Shown here: one piece after another, positions 35,936 to 43,641 of the stretch
Position numbering within the stretch: position 1 is the stretch's first letter
Layout: each line of letters starts with the position of its first letter
NCBI GenBank assembly: GCA_003023725.1
Contig: PXYT01000029.1
Coordinates: 1 to 43,641, forward strand
Direction: 5' to 3'
Length of the DNA stretch: 43,641 bases
From: Sulfobacillus benefaciens
GTDB taxonomy: Bacteria > Bacillota > Sulfobacillia > Sulfobacillales > Sulfobacillaceae
The notes under the pieces: model-generated
Databases searched by the model: none
Seen by the model: only the letters and a program-made list of their open reading frames with translations
Told to the model about the DNA's origin: nothing
Program-made: the position numbers and the translations under genes

Positions 35936-37435
35936 TTACCCATGACCCGGAGATAACAAACCGGCGTCGGAACTAAAATTTGGTTGGACGTCAGGGGCAC
36001 ACTCCTGCAAAATCCGCCAATAACCCACAATTTGGGTTCCGACGACAATGGGGATAATGGATTCCTGGGCCCACCAGATGGTTCCATCAGGTCTGGAATT
36101 TTTCAGCTTTCCATGCCAAGGTTTTTTCTCCCTCAACGTTTGCCATAATTCATCGGGGGTGTCGTCGCCACTCATCACTCCCGGCTTTTGCCCAATTAAT
36201 TCATGGCTTGAGCGGCCCGTCAGTCTTTCGTAGGCCTGATTGACGGCCACGATACTGCCATCCGCGTTAGCAAGAACGGCTGCTGTGTTCCAAACTGACC
36301 ACAAAGCTGTGGTCGCGTCAGCCAGCCACTTAAGGTTGGCCGTAGAGTCAGGCCAATCCGGAGGAATCGTCGAAACTCGACCCGGCGCATCACGTGCCAC
36401 CCGATTTTTTCCTTGACGCTTGGCTTCAAGCAAGTTTTGGTCGGCTTTCTGGGCCGTATCACCGGAAAAAGGTCCTACAGCCCACCCCATTGAAACGCCG
36501 AGGCGAAAAGTACCCACCGAAAAAGAGTAGGGGTGTTCGGTTACGGACCGGTGCAATCGTTCTACAATGTCTTCGGCATTGGCTGAAGTCGCTTCCGGAA
36601 TCCACACGGTGAACTCGTCTCCGCCGGGGCGCACGAGCGCATCCTGCGACCTTATTTCGGCTTGCAAACGGGTAGCAATGGCGTGTAATACCTGATCACC
36701 CAAATCATGACCCCAAGTGTCATTGAACCACTTGAAGTCATCGACGTCGCATGCCACGACCAGTCCTTCCGCCCGCCCTCTCATTTCGGACTGCGTTAAC
36801 CATGCCACGTGTCCATAACGTGTCAAGGATCCCGTCAGCGCATCATGTTCCGCACGATAAATGTCATGCTGCCATCGCTGAGTGCGGTCGGTCCAACTCA
36901 TAATATACGTGAATGTTAACGAAGCCACGGTAATGGACACCCACAAGTCCGCCACAGCATCGCGGTTGACGATCATGGATGCCACCGCTCCCGCCGTCAG
37001 GCTCACGTACAGCAGAATGCGCACACCGAATTCGTTCAACCGTGATCTCGCCCCAACGAGAACCATAATTAAAACGGCCATAATAATAACGTCAATTAGT
37101 GCATGTACCGAATCACCAATAAAAACAGGACGCGCAAAAACCGCAACCAGAATCATCACGCTGCCAAGCATCCGCCATTTGAAATCGGTAACCAAATACC
37201 ATTGAGCTATCAGTATCACCACGAAAATTCCCAAGGGCATTTCCAAATGTCCAAAATATTTTGCGACCCCCAATATAATGGGGGTTCCAACTGAGAGAAG
37301 CAGACGGCTGGAGCGAGTCCACCCCCTGCGAAACACAAAATCGTCCCACTCCCAGACGCCCACCAATAAGCCGGTCACCATCATTCCATAAATCAGAAAT
37401 TGCGGCCAACTCACCAGATTCATTGTGTGTTCCAT
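35936..37435 (-). CDS. Membrane diguanylate cyclase with C-terminal PAS domain
   Basis: The 499-residue protein has an N-terminal membrane domain of about six helices (residues 10-180), then a GGDEF domain: HDALTGSLTRYG (197-208), ACDVDDFKWFNDTWGHDLGD (228-247) and the active loop RPGGDEF (269-275). An inhibitory I-site RSQD is found at 262-265, five residues before GGDEF. A PAS domain follows (about 375-478: VWNTAAVLANADGSIVAVNQAYERLTGRS, then IPIVVGTQIVGYWRILQ). The complete signature loop and I-site suggest an active, product-inhibited synthase of cyclic di-GMP. Sensor domains usually precede GGDEF; here PAS lies after it. ATG 37435 follows GAGGAG. The input signal is unknown. Confidence 0.92.
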   Translation of the reverse strand: MEHTMNLVSWPQFLIYGMMVTGLLVGVWEWDDFVFRRGWTRSSRLLLSVGTPIILGVAKYFGHLEMPLGIFVVILIAQWYLVTDFKWRMLGSVMILVAVFARPVFIGDSVHALIDVIIMAVLIMVLVGARSRLNEFGVRILLYVSLTAGAVASMIVNRDAVADLWVSITVASLTFTYIMSWTDRTQRWQHDIYRAEHDALTGSLTRYGHVAWLTQSEMRGRAEGLVVACDVDDFKWFNDTWGHDLGDQVLHAIATRLQAEIRSQDALVRPGGDEFTVWIPEATSANAEDIVERLHRSVTEHPYSFSVGTFRLGVSMGWAVGPFSGDTAQKADQNLLEAKRQGKNRVARDAPGRVSTIPPDWPDSTANLKWLADATTALWSVWNTAAVLANADGSIVAVNQAYERLTGRSSHELIGQKPGVMSGDDTPDELWQTLREKKPWHGKLKNSRPDGTIWWAQESIIPIVVGTQIVGYWRILQECAPDVQPNFSSDAGLLSPGHG

Positions 37436-38520
37436 TAAAGATTCTCCTCACGGGCACTGTCATTCGACGCCCCTGCGGACAACTGGGTCACGTCCGCCAA
37501 AATTGTTTACGCCCATTTATCCGCCGTGGTATCAACAGTGGCCCGATAACATATTCAAAATCATTTACTGTTGTTGGGCTGAGCTTTTTCTCACGCATGT
37601 GCGGGGAAGGGCTTGAGAACAGGACCCCTTATCGGCGTGTACAAGTCGCGTTTGCGGACTCTGAAACCATCAATCCTTTCCCATTGACAGTACGTATAAA
37701 CCTATACGAAATAACCAGATCGGTGAGGCTCAACACCACCGTTCATACACATTATTTATCCATTTGTCAACGCAAGAAGCTTACAAACCGCCAAGAACCA
37801 AAGGCTTTTCCGATTTGCGTCGGTTCTCTGGGGCTCTCGGTTCTCTGGGGCTCTCGCTTCTCTGGCAGTCCACGATTTTCCCCGCCTGATCCACGCCCTA
37901 TTTGCTGCCTGTTTCGGCCAAATAATTCAGCCCCACACTCAGGCACAAGAACACCTTCGGCCCGACAGTACATTTCCGACCTTTTTGATCTTAGTACTCT
38001 TTGCCACAAACACCCGCTAGAATAGCCATTTCCCTTACTTAATGTTCTTTGTCGATCTTCTGGCGACACGAGCATCATAATTGGTGAGCTCCGGCAACGA
38101 TTGCGGTGCAATTACAACGACAAGTCTCCTGTTTTTTCTCCAGGGCTTGTATTTGCCTTCCCTGATGAATTTCCTTCACTGGGCAGGTTCAACCGGAGTC
38201 ATCTTAGAGATGTATGTATCATTTTGTCATGTGCACATCCTTAGATATCTGAAAGAGAAAGCGAAGTCCTGTCAAACACCTTTGCATGTGAAGAGGGTGC
38301 ACAGACGTTCTCCTCTTCTTTGCTTATCTAAATGCCGGTTGACGAGAAATGACCCGCATCCGGTCAAGATAATAATCTGTCAGAGCGACGATCATGACGT
38401 TGAGCTTAACTCCTCGTATGAATATATTCCAGCCTGTTGTCTTTTCCGGTTATCGTTGAAATGCTATAATTGTTTGTCTGATAAATATTGTTCTATGGTT
38501 AAGTAAAGGAGGTGGACAAC
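37436..38520. other. Long intergenic region (1085 bases), holds a tandem repeat and the MarR gene's promoter
   Basis: No gene is supported. A minus-strand frame (37767-38111) has a Met-Tyr-Cys-Arg start of a possible Cys-containing small protein but lacks a second Cys pair and a ribosome-binding site. The tandem repeat at 37821-37869 lies inside it. TATAAT at 38465-38470 is a likely -10 for the MarR gene, with no good -35. Confidence 0.4.
37821..37869. repeat. 17-bp tandem repeat, about 2.9 copies
   Basis: CGGTTCTCTGGGGCTCT occurs twice in perfect succession (37821-37837 and 37838-37854) and is followed by a third, diverged copy (CGCTTCTCTGGCAGT). A replication-slippage origin is likely; no function is evident. 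Confidence 0.8.
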
Positions 38521-38979
38521 GTGGACGACCAACTAACCGCAAAAAAAGAAGCCTATAAGTCGGTAATGAACATCATCAGTGTTATCGGTGAACCAATGCT
38601 GGTAGAATTGTGGCAGTCACTCGAAATAACCCTGACTCAATTTCGGTGTTTGCGCCTGTTATACATTCGCCCCATGCAAGCCGGCGATTTAGCCAAGAAG
38701 TTGAGTCTGTCGCCTACCTCCTTGACACGTGTATTAGAACGGCTCGAAAGCCGTCAATTAATAGATCGGAGCATAGACCGGGAGGATCGCAGGCGAATTT
38801 GGGTCAGTTTAACCCCCCAGGGTCGCAATATGCTAGACACAATCAGGCCATGGGAAGATAGTCCGTTAGCCCGCGCTTTGGACACGTTGCCAAAAGACAC
38901 GCTGAATCGCATTACCGAGGCTTCCACGCAAATTGTCGAGGCGGTCAAAGCTTTAACGGAGGGTGATGCCAACCCTTAA
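38521..38979 (+). CDS. MarR-family transcriptional regulator
   Basis: The 152-residue protein has the MarR layout: an N-terminal dimer helix, the winged helix TLTQFRCLRLLYIRPMQAGDLAKKLSLSPTSLTRVLERLESRQLIDRSIDREDRRRIWVSLTPQGR, and a C-terminal helix for dimerisation. The wing DREDRRRIWVSLT is typical. GTG 38521 is chosen because AAAGGAGG lies eight bases upstream; an in-frame GTG at 38512 overlaps that site. MarR proteins usually repress adjacent efflux genes, and here a short MFS-like remnant overlaps its stop codon, which suggests the original target gene has been lost. Confidence 0.9.
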   Translation: MDDQLTAKKEAYKSVMNIISVIGEPMLVELWQSLEITLTQFRCLRLLYIRPMQAGDLAKKLSLSPTSLTRVLERLESRQLIDRSIDREDRRRIWVSLTPQGRNMLDTIRPWEDSPLARALDTLPKDTLNRITEASTQIVEAVKALTEGDANP

Positions 38980-39166
38980 AACCCGAATAGGCAATATTTC
39001 ACTATACGTGCATGGAAATAAATCCTGTGGGAGCAAAACAAAGAGGGTGATTCGTTTCCTCAAATGGCTGGCGTCCGTTTCGGCGTTTTGTCAGTGGATC
39101 ATCTTGTTCAACACGGCTTTGGGTATTCTCATGGATTCCACCAACAATACGAGCTTCAATCACTAG
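38963..39166 (+). pseudogene. Probable N-terminal remnant of an MFS transporter following marR
   Basis: A frame starting at GTG-ATG 38963-38968, overlapping the end of the MarR gene, has GGAGG just ahead and reads SLYVHGNKSC, VIRFLKWLASVSAFCQWIILFNTALGILMDSTNNTSFNH before a stop. The hydrophobic first helix followed by Met-Asp-Ser-Thr-Asn resembles the start of DHA-type exporters, and the overlap is typical of MarR-MFS operons. Nothing downstream continues the family. The call rests on pattern only. Confidence 0.35.
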
Positions 39167-39186
39167 CCGGGTTCCGCGGACAATTG

Positions 39187-39393
39187 CTACTCATCCCTTG
39201 AGTGGGCGCGTGTCTTGATCGGCTCTCCGACATAAATAGCCATGTACAGCGTGACAATCTCAAATTTATCCTGTTTTCCCTGGGTTTGTTGAGCTTTTCC
39301 ATTCCCGATATACGGACCGGGGCAGTGAAGGCAAATCTGATGTGCGTGCAATTCTCCGCGGGTTAGTGTCCTAATCGGAGCATTCGGAGCCAT
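39187..39393 (-). CDS. Doubtful small protein with a CxxC motif (68 aa)
   Basis: The frame encodes RTLTRGELHAHQICLHCPGPYIGNG and FEIVTLYMAIYVGEPI. It has a CLHC pair and an aromatic core but only a weak GAGG-like signal upstream of ATG 39393. I do not recognise a family; it may be a genuine small protein or a chance frame. Confidence 0.3.
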   Translation of the reverse strand: MAPNAPIRTLTRGELHAHQICLHCPGPYIGNGKAQQTQGKQDKFEIVTLYMAIYVGEPIKTRAHSRDE

Positions 39394-40298
39394 TTAGGCC
39401 TCTGCGGCTTTTTGTAAAGAATCTATCGTTACAATGTGGGTCACTGGACGGAGCGGTCAGGAAACAGCGCTGTGCTCCAATCCCACGGAGAACGATTTCC
39501 TGAAGGATTTGCCAAGATCGATGTGGGGAAGAATCAGGAGATGATCAAAATCGTTGCCTGGCGAGCGTCCAAAGCCTCCACGCCTGAGCCCGGAGGTGGT
39601 GAGTAGAGGAGGTGTCGGGGACATCGCCGCCGATAACAATGGAAAACACAATCGCATCGGCACCATCTACCCAGCATTTGTACGGGGGTCGCGTCTCTTT
39701 GAGTCCTGAGGGAACGGAACTCACGTTCGACGATGAGTGGGGAAAGGCGATGAATCCTTGCCCGGTCTCGGGAGCCAAGCTATAGGCGAAGACTATTGCA
39801 TGGTGAAAGTCGCGGACAAGGTTTCATCAAACGTATCCGCCGAACGCGTAACTACCTGCCATGCCGGCTGTGACTAACTACATGGTGACGTCGCACCCAC
39901 AGAGCCTGCAGGTGGCATCAGCCCATCTAAAAATCCCGGCGTCCGGGACACACACGGGTGACACTCACCGGAAGAGTGGTGCAGGCACTCCCATGGTGTG
40001 TGGTACCCATACGGGTTATGGTTCTGTCGCATCATGATCGTTGCGTGGGGTATTTTGGCCCTCGATCATGTGAACGGCCATCGCCAGTGCTTTTTGCATT
40101 TGCCTTGAGGAGATATATTTAGTTACAGCAAGGGGAAGGATGGTGCCGTGCCTCGTACTTCATCAAAACATCACTGCCGTGAGGATAGGCCCTAAATTGG
40201 TTCTAAATGGACGGGGTCGATCCCGTTCACAAGAAGGTGCTGATTCGTTGGACACAAGATGTGACGACGTGACGATTGCACCAGGACCGAAGACCGCG
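39394..40298. other. Long intergenic region (905 bases), likely gene graveyard
   Basis: Frames in this region are short and broken. A plus-strand stretch around 39641-39780 (TMENTIASAP, LSPEGTELTFDDEWGKAMNPCPVSGAKL) has coding-like composition but ends at a stop and matches no family I know. Confidence 0.35.
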
Positions 40299-40308
40299 AA
40301 GAGATGTG

Positions 40309-40446
40309 CTACGGATTTTTGTTCCCGCAGGAACCGGCACTTTTTCAAGAACACGACACGGCTTCTCGGGTTATCGGCAACTTAGTCAGCCCCAATTAAG
40401 CCATAATCTGACGAAACTGGGACAATGCCGACCGCATCGGTTGGGC
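40309..40446 (+). pseudogene. Possible remnant of a LysR-type regulator helix-turn-helix
   Basis: A reading frame that is open into the downstream MFS gene contains LRIFVPAGTGTFSRTR and QLSQPQLSHNLTKLGQ, close to the LysR N-terminal pattern LRIFVAVAE-GSFSRAA-LSQPxLSxxIxxLE. The match covers only the DNA-binding part and is not flanked by a start signal or an effector domain, so it would be a dead fragment left upstream of the transporter. Confidence 0.4.
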
Positions 40447-40506
40447 AAAGTTACAATGCACCGCACGCATAGCCTTGTTATATCTGCAATCACGGAGGAG
40501 TGCCTA

Positions 40507-41865
40507 TTGGACTCGCAAAAACCTACATTGGTCAATCCAGGGCCTTTCTTGGTGGCGGTTTTAATCGCTGTCATTCTCAATCCTCTAAACTCTTCCACCA
40601 TTTCAGTTGCCCTGGGCGTTCTGTTGCACCACTTTCAAAACGGAACTGCCAGCGTGACCTGGATTATTTCCGGCTATTATCTGGGCAGCGCCATCGCTCA
40701 GCCCGTCTTCGGCCGCCTAGGTGACTTATGGGGACATCGTCCCTTGATTTATATAGGATTGGCGCTCATTATTCTTACCGCTGTCTTCGCTCCCCTCTCC
40801 CCCACGCTCACTGTATTCGTAATTTGGCGTGTTATCCAGGCAGTTGGAACCTCCATGATCTATCCCAACGCCATAGCTCTTGTGCGCTATGGTCTGCCTG
40901 ATGCCGTAGGTCGCGTCCTAGGATGGATTGGAATGGCTGCTGGCATAGCGATTGCCGTCGGGCCGACGATAGGCGGGGTTCTCATGTCCGTGGCCAGTTG
41001 GCATGCTATTTTTTGGGTTAATATCCCCTTGGCTCTTGTCGCCGGGGTTCTATTTTTTGCCTACAGTCCCATGCTGCCAAGTCGACCCAGGGGAGGCTTT
41101 CGACAACTAGGGACTTTGATTGACTGGCCCGGGTTGGGGTTATTTGCCACCACCGTCAGTATGGGACTGGTTTGGGCGGTCGGACTGGAGAGCGGTCGCA
41201 ATGCCTTGGCGATCCTCTATGCGGGGATACTTTTTGTTGGGCTCATTGCGGTGGAGTTAAAAACCGCACAGCCCCTAATTCCTTTAAAATGGTTTCTTCA
41301 ACCGAAGTTTCTCATCAGCAGTATTCTCACCACGCTTTCTAACATTGTCATGTATGGTATTCTGTATGGACTTCCCGTCTCGGTTCAAAATCTTCGCCAT
41401 CTCAGTCCTAAAAACTCCGGCCTGCTGTTGCTGGCCTTCGCCGGCGTTATGACGGTGGCCTCCCCTTGGGGCGGGCATATGGCCCAGAAAAAAGCTCGCC
41501 GTAAGCCGCTAATCGCCGCTGGAGTTTTTCTGGCCGCCGGAACGTCGCTTCTTCTCAATATCCGAAGCTTTCCCTGGGCCCTCATCATCATGGGACTCAT
41601 GCTCGTGGGCCTCAGTTTTGCATTGAGCAATGTGCTTCTTCAGCAATCTGTGCTGGAATCCGTGCCCGCTAGCGAGACGGGCCGGGCTTCGGGCCTTTTC
41701 ATGCTGATCCGTTACCTCGGCACTATTATCTCTTCGGTGCTCATCGCCTTTAGTACATCAGCGTCTACTCACCATCTTCCGCTGTTCTTCACGCTCTTTG
41801 CCATTGCAGTTGTCCCCGCCCTTCTCCCTCTCCTCATGACGGAGACAGCACATGGACCATCGTGA
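40507..41865 (+). CDS. MFS transporter, DHA2-like (EmrB/QacA type)
   Basis: The 452-residue protein starts LDSQKPTLVNPGPFLVAVLIAVILNPLNSSTISVALGVL and has motif A GRLGDLWGHRPLIYIG and motif C GWIGMAAGIAIAVGPTIGGVLMSVASWHAIFWVN, then about twelve to fourteen helices. The usual first-helix Asp-Thr/Ser-Thr of drug antiporters is Asn-Ser-Ser-Thr here. TTG 40507 is chosen as the start because GGAGGAG lies six bases upstream; the frame is open further up to 40276, where it runs through the LysR-like remnant. The role is export of an unknown compound. It is the intact transporter nearest to the MarR gene, but 1.5 kb of remains separates them. Confidence 0.85.
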   Translation: MDSQKPTLVNPGPFLVAVLIAVILNPLNSSTISVALGVLLHHFQNGTASVTWIISGYYLGSAIAQPVFGRLGDLWGHRPLIYIGLALIILTAVFAPLSPTLTVFVIWRVIQAVGTSMIYPNAIALVRYGLPDAVGRVLGWIGMAAGIAIAVGPTIGGVLMSVASWHAIFWVNIPLALVAGVLFFAYSPMLPSRPRGGFRQLGTLIDWPGLGLFATTVSMGLVWAVGLESGRNALAILYAGILFVGLIAVELKTAQPLIPLKWFLQPKFLISSILTTLSNIVMYGILYGLPVSVQNLRHLSPKNSGLLLLAFAGVMTVASPWGGHMAQKKARRKPLIAAGVFLAAGTSLLLNIRSFPWALIIMGLMLVGLSFALSNVLLQQSVLESVPASETGRASGLFMLIRYLGTIISSVLIAFSTSASTHHLPLFFTLFAIAVVPALLPLLMTETAHGPS

Positions 41866-42938
41866 CTTCCCTGGGACCGGAAGACTGATTGCTCAAATTC
41901 CTGAGCGCCTCTCCCGGTGAAGATATCACAGCGTGCGGGAACACCTCTCATTCTGCCAAAAGTTCTACGGATTTAGGAACGACTAACCACCTCAACGATT
42001 TCCTCCACCGCCATCCCCTTGGTTTCCCCTACATACTACCGAGCGAAATCGATGGCCGCCATCACCAGTGAAGTCAACGACATTCTAACCGCGCTAGTTC
42101 ATCGTTTTCTCCTGCCGAGCCAGCATCTCAATGAGGGCAACCGGGACAGTGAGGGAAAACCAGCCGCTCAGCCAACCATTCTACAGTAGCAACCATTCTT
42201 CCCCGCACCGCACTCGCAAAACCCTGCTTCTCGTGATAGCCATAACATTCCGTCCTTGAGAGCAAGGATGCTGAGCGTAACCTGGCGTGGCATATTTATG
42301 GCACGCGAGCTTTCTCTTCAAACACTAAATACGCGTGCGAAGGGCAAAAATTATTAGGCGCTCTTCATCCCCAACCGCTCCATCTGTTTCGCCAACCAAG
42401 CCCCGGGCCTCATTCTCCCGCGATCCTGTGTTTTCGGGCTTTCGCGTGATTCCCTTTTCCCTACTCCGTCGCACGCGCCACGAGTCCAACCCACGAGCTA
42501 TGCGATTGTTGCAGCTGGTCATCATATTGCCCGCCTCACATCATCAGCTCACTCAGAATCCATATCTTCCTGGTCCGTGCCATCCGTCTTTGTTCCTCTC
42601 ATGGTTTGCGATAAATTCCGTTGCTTCTCCGGATAGGCTTCCCCCGGCCCCTTCTGGGGTCAGACCGGTTTTGTTGCCGGTCCTTGAGGTACTTTGCCCT
42701 CCCTCCGACTTCTCGACACGCGTCGGTTGCCGCTTCGGGGTTGCCTTAAGGCTCCGTAAGTAATGGGCATAGGCACAGAAACCACCGAAGATCCTCATCC
42801 GCGATCCGTTACCGGCTACACCCTCACTGTCAGGATGAACGGATACACAGACCATTTCGTGAAGAGGTCACTTACATGGTCAGGTCGCCTGTTTCCTCTA
42901 CCGGGCTGATTCAACTGGAGTCATGTCCATAAAGTCTT
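41866..42938. other. Long intergenic region (1073 bases), possible structured RNA and MFS tail fragment
   Basis: On the minus strand a short stretch ending at 41973 reads YVGETKGMAVEEIVEVV, like the C-terminal PETKG-x-x-LEEI of sugar-type MFS proteins, with a stop codon just upstream. The minus strand is purine-rich from about 42560 to 42860 and contains successive hairpins: CCCC/GGGG at 42648-42659 and GACCGG/CCGGTC at 42663-42682. I see no gene with a start signal. Confidence 0.4.
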
Positions 42939-43286
42939 CTAACTATTTAATTTTTTCGCATTATCCGTTGAGGAAGTCGGGTGGTCTTGGGGTACATCTT
43001 CCGTACGGGGCAACACAGATGACACGACATCATCCGACGACGAAGAGGCAAGATGCTTTGAACGATTGCGGGATTTGAACCGGTCCCATAACATGCCTCC
43101 GGAACCGATGCTGGCTCCTAGTAATAAGCTCACCAATACAACGAGAGCTAAGGAAATATGCGGAAGCTGCCAGAAGAAAATGTGTAATGAAACCGGATGT
43201 TGATTTTGCAACGCTAAAATAGCAATAATCACGGCACCGAACAACCAAATAATGACTTTTCGGAGACCACGACCTTCATGATTCAC
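42939..43286 (-). CDS. LapA-domain (DUF1049) membrane protein
   Basis: The 115-residue protein has two transmembrane helices (about 10-27 and 41-62) joined by a short LQNQHPVSLHIFFWQLPHISLAL loop, the pattern of the LapA/DUF1049 family, then a basic stretch WDRFKSRNRSKH and a polar, serine- and acid-rich tail. Family members are associated with envelope assembly; in Gram-positive-type bacteria the role is unknown. GTG 43286 is preferred because AGAGGGGGG precedes it with a normal gap; the longer frame opens at a TTG at 43316. The gene is alone on the minus strand near the window edge. Confidence 0.82.
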   Translation of the reverse strand: MNHEGRGLRKVIIWLFGAVIIAILALQNQHPVSLHIFFWQLPHISLALVVLVSLLLGASIGSGGMLWDRFKSRNRSKHLASSSSDDVVSSVLPRTEDVPQDHPTSSTDNAKKLNS

Positions 43287-43514
43287 CACGATCCCCCCTC
43301 TCGTCACAGAGAACAATATGTCTTTCTTTTTATAATTTTACCACAATTTACTCGCCTATGCTGTAATAATTTCAGTACTCCGCCGCATAAAATTGGATGC
43401 TGACACTTTCGTGACCGTTATGTATTCCACGAGATCACGCATTCGTAAAATAGTTTGAGCGTGGCTCTTCCCAAGAGACGATTTTCACGGCACATCGCAC
43501 CACAATAGAAGGAA

Positions 43515-43641
43515 CTCCTGAACCTCCCCACGGCTAAAGTCGGGGCGTTCTAAAAACCTCTACTGTCACCCTCTCAGCGGCTCTCGCTCTCGCTTGCGCG
43601 GGAGGTACATCATCCGCTGCCTGAGGATCGAGCAGGTTTTC
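43515..43641 (-). mobile_element. Right end of a second IS200/IS605-type element (tnpB-like 3' end)
   Basis: The minus strand is open from the window edge to a TAG at 43534-43536 and ends VEVFRTPRL. The stop falls inside a hairpin (CCCC...GGGG, 43527-43545 on plus), followed on the minus strand by GTGGGGAGGTTCAGGAG. This GCCCCGACTTTAGCCGTGGGGAGG pattern is typical of tnpB right ends, where the terminal hairpin belongs to the omega-RNA. The element body lies beyond the window. The reading of the 35 visible residues as a TnpB C-terminus is tentative. Confidence 0.5.

Noticed and set aside
37767-38111. Minus-strand frame starting with a Cys-containing segment, possible zinc-ribbon protein
   Set aside because: Lacks a second Cys pair and a start signal, and contains the tandem repeat.
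40276-40506. N-terminal extension of the MFS protein by 77 residues
   Set aside because: The strong GGAGGAG directly before TTG 40507 and the LysR-like content of the extension argue that it is not part of the transporter.
1-43641. tRNA, rRNA or CRISPR arrays
   Set aside because: I saw no T-loop GGTTCGA-type pattern in a cloverleaf setting, no rRNA segments and no regularly spaced repeats.

Overview
The window reads as a bacterial chromosome segment of roughly 50% G+C. Strong AGGAGG ribosome-binding sites, frequent TTG and GTG starts, a YhaO/YhaN nuclease pair and a lipoprotein transporter subunit point to a Gram-positive-type Firmicute. The dense acyl-CoA gene set and the IS200/IS605 remnants would suit a thermo-acidophile such as Sulfobacillus or Alicyclobacillus, but there is no marker gene and this placement is an inference. 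Coding density is low: many 300-1500 base gaps hold decayed genes or nothing recognisable.

Layout. (1) 1-669: an IS200/IS605-type right end abuts a decayed threonine dehydratase. (2) 1056-4898: a peptide-type lipoprotein SBP, a 78-residue membrane peptide and an MFS transporter. (3) 5828-9423: a translationally coupled heterodimeric ABC exporter, closed by a hairpin shared with the convergent ligase gene. (4) 9516-25891: an acyl-CoA metabolism island with an Acs-like ligase (acetate-pocket Trp replaced by Gly), a class III CoA-transferase with a crotonase lacking both hydratase glutamates, a 2,4-dienoyl-CoA-reductase-type SDR divergent from a GntR/FCD regulator with a palindromic candidate operator between them, a FabL-like SDR, a second crotonase, and a MenB-superfamily enzyme that most resembles BadI (2-ketocyclohexanecarboxyl-CoA hydrolase). 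Embedded in it are a decayed IS200-type tnpA, a rhodanese-metallo-beta-lactamase sulfur enzyme with a near-consensus promoter and terminator, and a methyltransferase-UspA fusion. (5) 26497-31268: yhaO-yhaN. (6) 31840-37435: alpha/beta hydrolase, DUF302 protein, SHOCT protein, a DHA2-type MFS exporter, and a membrane GGDEF protein with a C-terminal PAS domain. (7) 38521-43286: MarR regulator, a graveyard of MFS- and LysR-like fragments, another MFS exporter and a LapA-domain protein. (8) 43515-43641: a second IS200/IS605-type end, in the opposite orientation.

The most coherent biological theme is region 4. The ligase or CoA-transferase could activate an acid, and the crotonases, dienoyl-CoA reductase and SDRs could process the thioester. 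The BadI-like enzyme suggests an alicyclic (cyclohexane-ring) acyl-CoA route, either ring cleavage to pimelyl-CoA or traffic around cyclohexanecarboxyl-CoA, the starter of omega-cyclohexyl fatty acids in acidophilic Firmicutes. Both window ends lie in IS200/IS605-like ends, as expected of an assembly contig broken at repeated elements.
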